From Pseudomonas violetae (lineage in GTDB: Bacteria > Pseudomonadota > Gammaproteobacteria > Pseudomonadales > Pseudomonadaceae): a DNA stretch of 64,000 nucleotides. The position numbers and the translations under genes were made by a program. The notes under the pieces are model-generated. The model ran no database searches and had not been told where the DNA came from. It worked only from the letters and a program-made list of their open reading frames with translations. Numbering within the stretch: the stretch's first letter is position 1; the number at the start of each line of letters is the position of its first letter. Shown here one piece after another: positions 61,055 to 64,000 of this stretch. The stretch covers positions 1 through 64,000 of the forward strand of contig NZ_JAKNRW010000020.1 of assembly GCF_023072615.1 (NCBI RefSeq). Direction: 5' to 3'.

Positions 61055-62908
61055 TCAGTAGTGATACCACTTCATTTCAAGCATCACTTCATTCTCAGGC
61101 GAAGCCATGTGGCTGAACTCCCGCTGCGCACTCAGGCGCAGGCCCAGGTTGCGCGACAACTCCCACTGCTGATTCAAACTCACACTGCGCCGCACCTCAC
61201 CATTGGTGAAAAAATCACCCTTGGTTTCCAGGCTGAAATTACCCAGGGGGTTCTTCCACAGCAACCCGGTATTAAAACCGGCAGCCGGGGCAACAAATTC
61301 GGCGAAGTCATTGTTGTGCTCCACACGCACGGTGCCCATGACATACCCGAGCATATCTTCGCTCAATTGCCAGGTACCACCGCCGCCGCCATTGACATGA
61401 CTGACCAGGTTCTCGTCATCGTGCTTGCCGGGCACGCGCTCCAGGCCGCCGGTGACTTGCCAGGACAACGGTTGCAGCAGCTCGTTACGCGGCGTGAGGG
61501 AGCGAATCGTCGCCAGATCCAGCTGCTGGAACTGCCAGCGATTGCCTTCGTACTGGCGCAATTTCATCTGCAGGATTTCGATCTGCGCACCGAGCGGGAA
61601 GCTTTGGGCATTGTCGTTGAGGTCGTGGTAGGCCATGCGCAAACCGTACTCGGCAAACGCTTCATCACCTCGCGTGCCGATGCCGGCCTGCCAGGTGCGT
61701 GACTCGTGGCCGTCCTCGGGCAAGCCCGGTCGCGGGATATCGAGCGCCGGCGCCGGATTCTGGTTGATCGCCCGCAGCAGTTCAAAACTGCGTTGGGAGC
61801 GCTCGGGATCGCGTTCTTGGCCGTTGGCGCGGTAGCGTTCCAGGCGATACGCGGCGTCGATGATCAGCGCCTGTCGATCCCGGGGTTGCGCCTTGAACTC
61901 CGCAGTCTCCAGCTGCTTCTGGTCGGCGCTGACCTTCAGCACCCATTGCTGTTCCTCATCGGTCAACGGCTCGGCACGGCTGAGCAGCTCACGCTCCCGG
62001 GACGGACGATATTCGATGGACTCCACCAGGCCCGCCTCTTTCACCGCCTTGACCGTGTCGGTCGGAATCGCCGTGAGGGGAAATTGTTCGGTCAGGCGCA
62101 GGCTTGGGCGAGCCACTTGCAGCAGTTCAAGCAAGCGGTAAGAGCAGTTTTCGTCGAAGAAGAAATAGTCGAACTGGATCTGCTTCAGCTCCCAAACGTG
62201 CTCGACCATGCGCGCGGTTTCCGCCTGGGTCAGGTTCAGCCGGTATTCCCACAGGTCGCGGTTTTCCAGGCTGCGGTATTCAGAGAGTTTTTCCTGGTAG
62301 GGCACCAGCGCGAACAGCCCCGGATAGCCGCCCATGAGTCCTTTCCAGGCGTAAAGGATGCTGTTGTCGGAACCTTCGATGTAGGCGCCGAAGTTGATCG
62401 CATAACTGAGCAGTGAGGTCTTGTCGCTCTGCACTCCAGCCTGGTCAATGCGCAACAGGGTGTGACCGAACATCGATGATGGGCTGTTCAGATAAGCAGC
62501 CGGAAAGATCATCACCGCGCTGTGGGGCGAGACGTCCTTGAACCACTGCTTGAATTGCGCGCATTGAAGCGCCGGTAAATCCGTCAGGTTCAGTTGCGCC
62601 TTGAGCCAACGCGTGCGTGCCGGGTAAACGCATTGCGCGTGTTGCTCGCCTGCGCTTTGCGGAGCGTACAAGGCCTGCACGGTGGCAGCCAGTTCGCGGT
62701 CCGGATGTTCGTTGCCGTCCGGCGCCAGGAAAAACTTCTGGTCACTCACATAGCTGCGCCAGCCACCGAGCTTGCCGGTTTCGTAGTGGCCCAGGGAGAT
62801 CCAGAAGGGGTCATTAGCCAGTTGCTGCAAACGTTGAGAATCGATGTTTGGCGCGGCGGATAGCGGGGCGCAGACACAGAGCGCCAACCAGGCAAGGCGT
62901 TTGAGCAT
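61055..62908 (-). CDS. DUF4105 (Lnb N-terminal-like) periplasmic protein
   Basis: The 617-residue protein has a signal peptide (LKRLAWLALCVCAPLSAA) and a DUF4105 domain (~90-290) with FPAAYLNSPSSMFGHTLLRI and FFFDENCSYRLLELLQV, where the His and Cys are candidate catalytic residues of an NlpC/P60-like fold. The C-terminal part is rich in beta strands, possibly an outer-membrane barrel ending in an aromatic residue (MKWYHY). Function unknown. The start at 62908 (MLKRLAWLA) is chosen; a longer frame exists. Confidence 0.82.
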   Translation of the reverse strand: MLKRLAWLALCVCAPLSAAPNIDSQRLQQLANDPFWISLGHYETGKLGGWRSYVSDQKFFLAPDGNEHPDRELAATVQALYAPQSAGEQHAQCVYPARTRWLKAQLNLTDLPALQCAQFKQWFKDVSPHSAVMIFPAAYLNSPSSMFGHTLLRIDQAGVQSDKTSLLSYAINFGAYIEGSDNSILYAWKGLMGGYPGLFALVPYQEKLSEYRSLENRDLWEYRLNLTQAETARMVEHVWELKQIQFDYFFFDENCSYRLLELLQVARPSLRLTEQFPLTAIPTDTVKAVKEAGLVESIEYRPSRERELLSRAEPLTDEEQQWVLKVSADQKQLETAEFKAQPRDRQALIIDAAYRLERYRANGQERDPERSQRSFELLRAINQNPAPALDIPRPGLPEDGHESRTWQAGIGTRGDEAFAEYGLRMAYHDLNDNAQSFPLGAQIEILQMKLRQYEGNRWQFQQLDLATIRSLTPRNELLQPLSWQVTGGLERVPGKHDDENLVSHVNGGGGGTWQLSEDMLGYVMGTVRVEHNNDFAEFVAPAAGFNTGLLWKNPLGNFSLETKGDFFTNGEVRRSVSLNQQWELSRNLGLRLSAQREFSHMASPENEVMLEMKWYHY

Positions 62909-62960
62909 AGTGGGCAACTTAATGGAAATAAACAAAGACCCAAGGGGGCGCAGGTCCAAA

Positions 62961-62993
62961 AAATAAAACCCGCTCCAAAAGAGGAGCGGGTGG
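62961..62993 (-). terminator. Terminator of the DUF3015 gene
   Basis: On the minus strand CACCCGCTCCTCTTTTGGAG is followed by CGGGTTTTATTTTTT. The stem CCCGCTCC/GGAGCGGG is perfect, with a T-rich tail. Confidence 0.9.
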
Positions 62994-63001
62994 GGTCGAG
63001 C

Positions 63002-63490
63002 TTATGCTTGAGTGGCGTATTTGGCCAGGCGAGCGTCGTGCTTGATAACGGACAGGGTATTGGTATGCACGTCTTCAGCGGTTACGTCAGCTTTGCTGAA
63101 GATCTGTTGGAAGTGCTCGTGGGTAACCGCTGCGAAGTGCTCGCGATCCTCCGGCGCCACGCCCAGTACCACGGCGTAGGTCGTCAGCGCTTCGCCGTTG
63201 CCTTTAGCCATGTCTTCGGACAACTCGTTCATCATGCCATTCATGGCCAGCCAGGATTTGCCGCCATAGGTCAGCGACGCATTAGTCGAGCAACCGTTGG
63301 TGCCCGATGTCATACCGAACGTTGCGTTACCGGAAGTACCGTTGGTGGTGGATGCCAGGAAGTGAGCCGGGGTGCCACGCTGACCTTCGAACAGCATGTT
63401 GCCCCAACCGCAATCCGGACCGCCTGGCGCCTGAGCCATGGCGTTGATGGATACAGCGGTGAAGAGAGTACCGAGAAGAATCCGTTTCAT
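63002..63490 (-). CDS. DUF3015 family secreted protein
   Basis: The 162-residue protein has a signal peptide (MKRILLGTLFTAVSINAMAQ) and the DUF3015 pattern: DCGWGNMLFEGQRGTPAHFL, TSGTNGCSTNASL and a helical C-terminal half (MMNELSEDMAKGNGEALTTY). Two cysteines in the mature part could pair. Function is unknown; the family is widespread in Pseudomonas. It sits about 90 bases upstream of the DUF4105 gene on the same strand, separated by the terminator. Confidence 0.87.
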   Translation of the reverse strand: MKRILLGTLFTAVSINAMAQAPGGPDCGWGNMLFEGQRGTPAHFLASTTNGTSGNATFGMTSGTNGCSTNASLTYGGKSWLAMNGMMNELSEDMAKGNGEALTTYAVVLGVAPEDREHFAAVTHEHFQQIFSKADVTAEDVHTNTLSVIKHDARLAKYATQA

Positions 63491-63764
63491 AGCTTTGTTC
63501 TCTTTATGTGCATACCAATGGACAGGGTCTGGCCCGATCTGGCGCCAGTGGGCCGGTTATTGTTCCAGCCGCGCAATTTGGAGTTTAGGCAGGTTCCAAG
63601 GGTTCCGTTATTTTTTGCAAAACATTCGTCAAAAACATTGATTTAGACCCGGCCAGCCTGGAGATGGCAGTTTGACTATGCTTTGGCTGAAGGCGCGCCT
63701 TGCAAGTGGGGTGGGGGCAGCGCCAGAATGCCGCTATCTGCCCCGCCTGATGTAAGGAAGCCCG
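63491..63764. other. Divergent promoter region of DUF3015 gene and AAA protease
   Basis: No credible gene was found. TTTGTTCTCTTTATGTGC lies directly at the DUF3015 start side. A ribosome binding site (TAAGGAAG) precedes the rightward ATG at 63765. Confidence 0.4.
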
Positions 63765-64000
63765 ATGCCTGATCCTGTTGCTGCCAGCTTGCGTCTAGCG
63801 CCTGAAGCGCTGACCCGTCCGTTTTCCGCTGAACAGTTCAGCTTCTCTACCACCAATGATCTGGAGCCCTTTCGCGGTGTGCTCGGCCAGGAACGTGCGG
63901 TCGAAGCCTTGCAGTTCGGCGTGGCCATGCCACGCCCCGGTTACAACGTTTTCGTCATGGGTGAGCCCGGCACTGGTCGGTTCTCGTTCGTAAAACGCTA
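63765..64000 (+). CDS. Lon-like AAA family ATP-dependent protease, N-terminal part (cut by window end)
   Basis: Only about 78 residues are present. The pattern PEALTRPFSAEQFSFSTTND, LGQERAVEALQFGVAMPRPG and YNVFVMGEPGTGRFSFVKRY (Walker A-like GEPGTGR) matches the AAA_32/LonB-type proteases of gamma-proteobacteria, which have a C-terminal Ser/Lys S16 domain. The ATG follows TAAGGAAGCCCG. The rest lies beyond the window. Confidence 0.88.
   Translation, partial: MPDPVAASLRLAPEALTRPFSAEQFSFSTTNDLEPFRGVLGQERAVEALQFGVAMPRPGYNVFVMGEPGTGRFSFVKR

Overview
The window looks like chromosomal DNA of a Pseudomonas, most likely of the P. fluorescens group. It has high GC, many REP/REPIN palindromes of the fluorescent-pseudomonad type (half-sites such as GTGGGAGCGGGCTTGCTCGC), a CIO-type cytochrome bd oxidase, and a gene order (gdhA, ettA, morA, glyA, cstA, a MapZ-type PilZ gene, radA, mscL, fpr, a LuxR solo) that I remember from P. 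aeruginosa and P. putida. I see no rRNA or tRNA genes, CRISPR array, prophage or intact insertion sequence.

Layout. (1) 1-2700: the 3' end of hrpB, an orphan secreted protein, a 330-base AT-rich gap and a 5'-truncated class III aminotransferase remnant. This is the one clearly disturbed spot. (2) 2.7-17 kb: housekeeping and accessory single genes (EEP phosphohydrolase, YciC, DUF2076, NYN nuclease, DnaQ-like exonuclease, EamA exporter, rhlE, a YhiN/BaiN-type flavoprotein, HDAC-like deacetylase, GNAT, tesB, HAD phosphatase), ending in an alpha/beta hydrolase and two paralogous YpfJ-type zinc metallopeptidases. (3) 17-25.6 kb: an IclR/EamA pair, then a quinate/shikimate catabolic cluster: MFS carrier, quiC (3-dehydroshikimate dehydratase fused to an HPPD-like module), TetR regulator, shikimate/quinate dehydrogenase, type II dehydroquinase and a LysR regulator. 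Its product, protocatechuate, feeds the beta-ketoadipate pathway. The quiC promoter carries an exact match to the PcaR operator I recall, and a second motif shared with the aroQ promoter that may be the TetR site. (4) 25.7-34.5 kb: trmA and an NCS2 purine permease, a DUF4879-like secreted protein, a DJ-1 homologue lacking the usual cysteine, a three-subunit PaoABC-like molybdenum hydroxylase, and an EntS-like MFS exporter. (5) 34.5-37.7 kb: the cioAB operon with a small DUF2474 subunit, preceded by a perfect ANR/FNR box. (6) 37.7-46 kb: rlmG, the LuxR solo (PpoR-like), fpr, mscL, radA, mapZ, cstA and ybdD. (7) 46-50 kb: a COG0523 GTPase and a dctA-like transporter followed by two GntR/FCD regulators. 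(8) 50-64 kb: an orphan, possibly beta-trefoil protein, glyA, morA, ettA, gdhA, an unusual Gre-factor homologue, a lipoprotein, DUF4105 and DUF3015 proteins, and the start of a Lon-like AAA protease.

Most genes are ordinary core genes. The most useful new observations are the proposed two-layer control of the quinate cluster, the strong palindrome between the LuxR solo and fpr, the Cys-less DJ-1 protein, the short Gre-like factor without the normal acidic tip, and the paired GGTCTKACC sites upstream of the transporter/double-GntR operon. I did not find a convincing wholly new multigene system.
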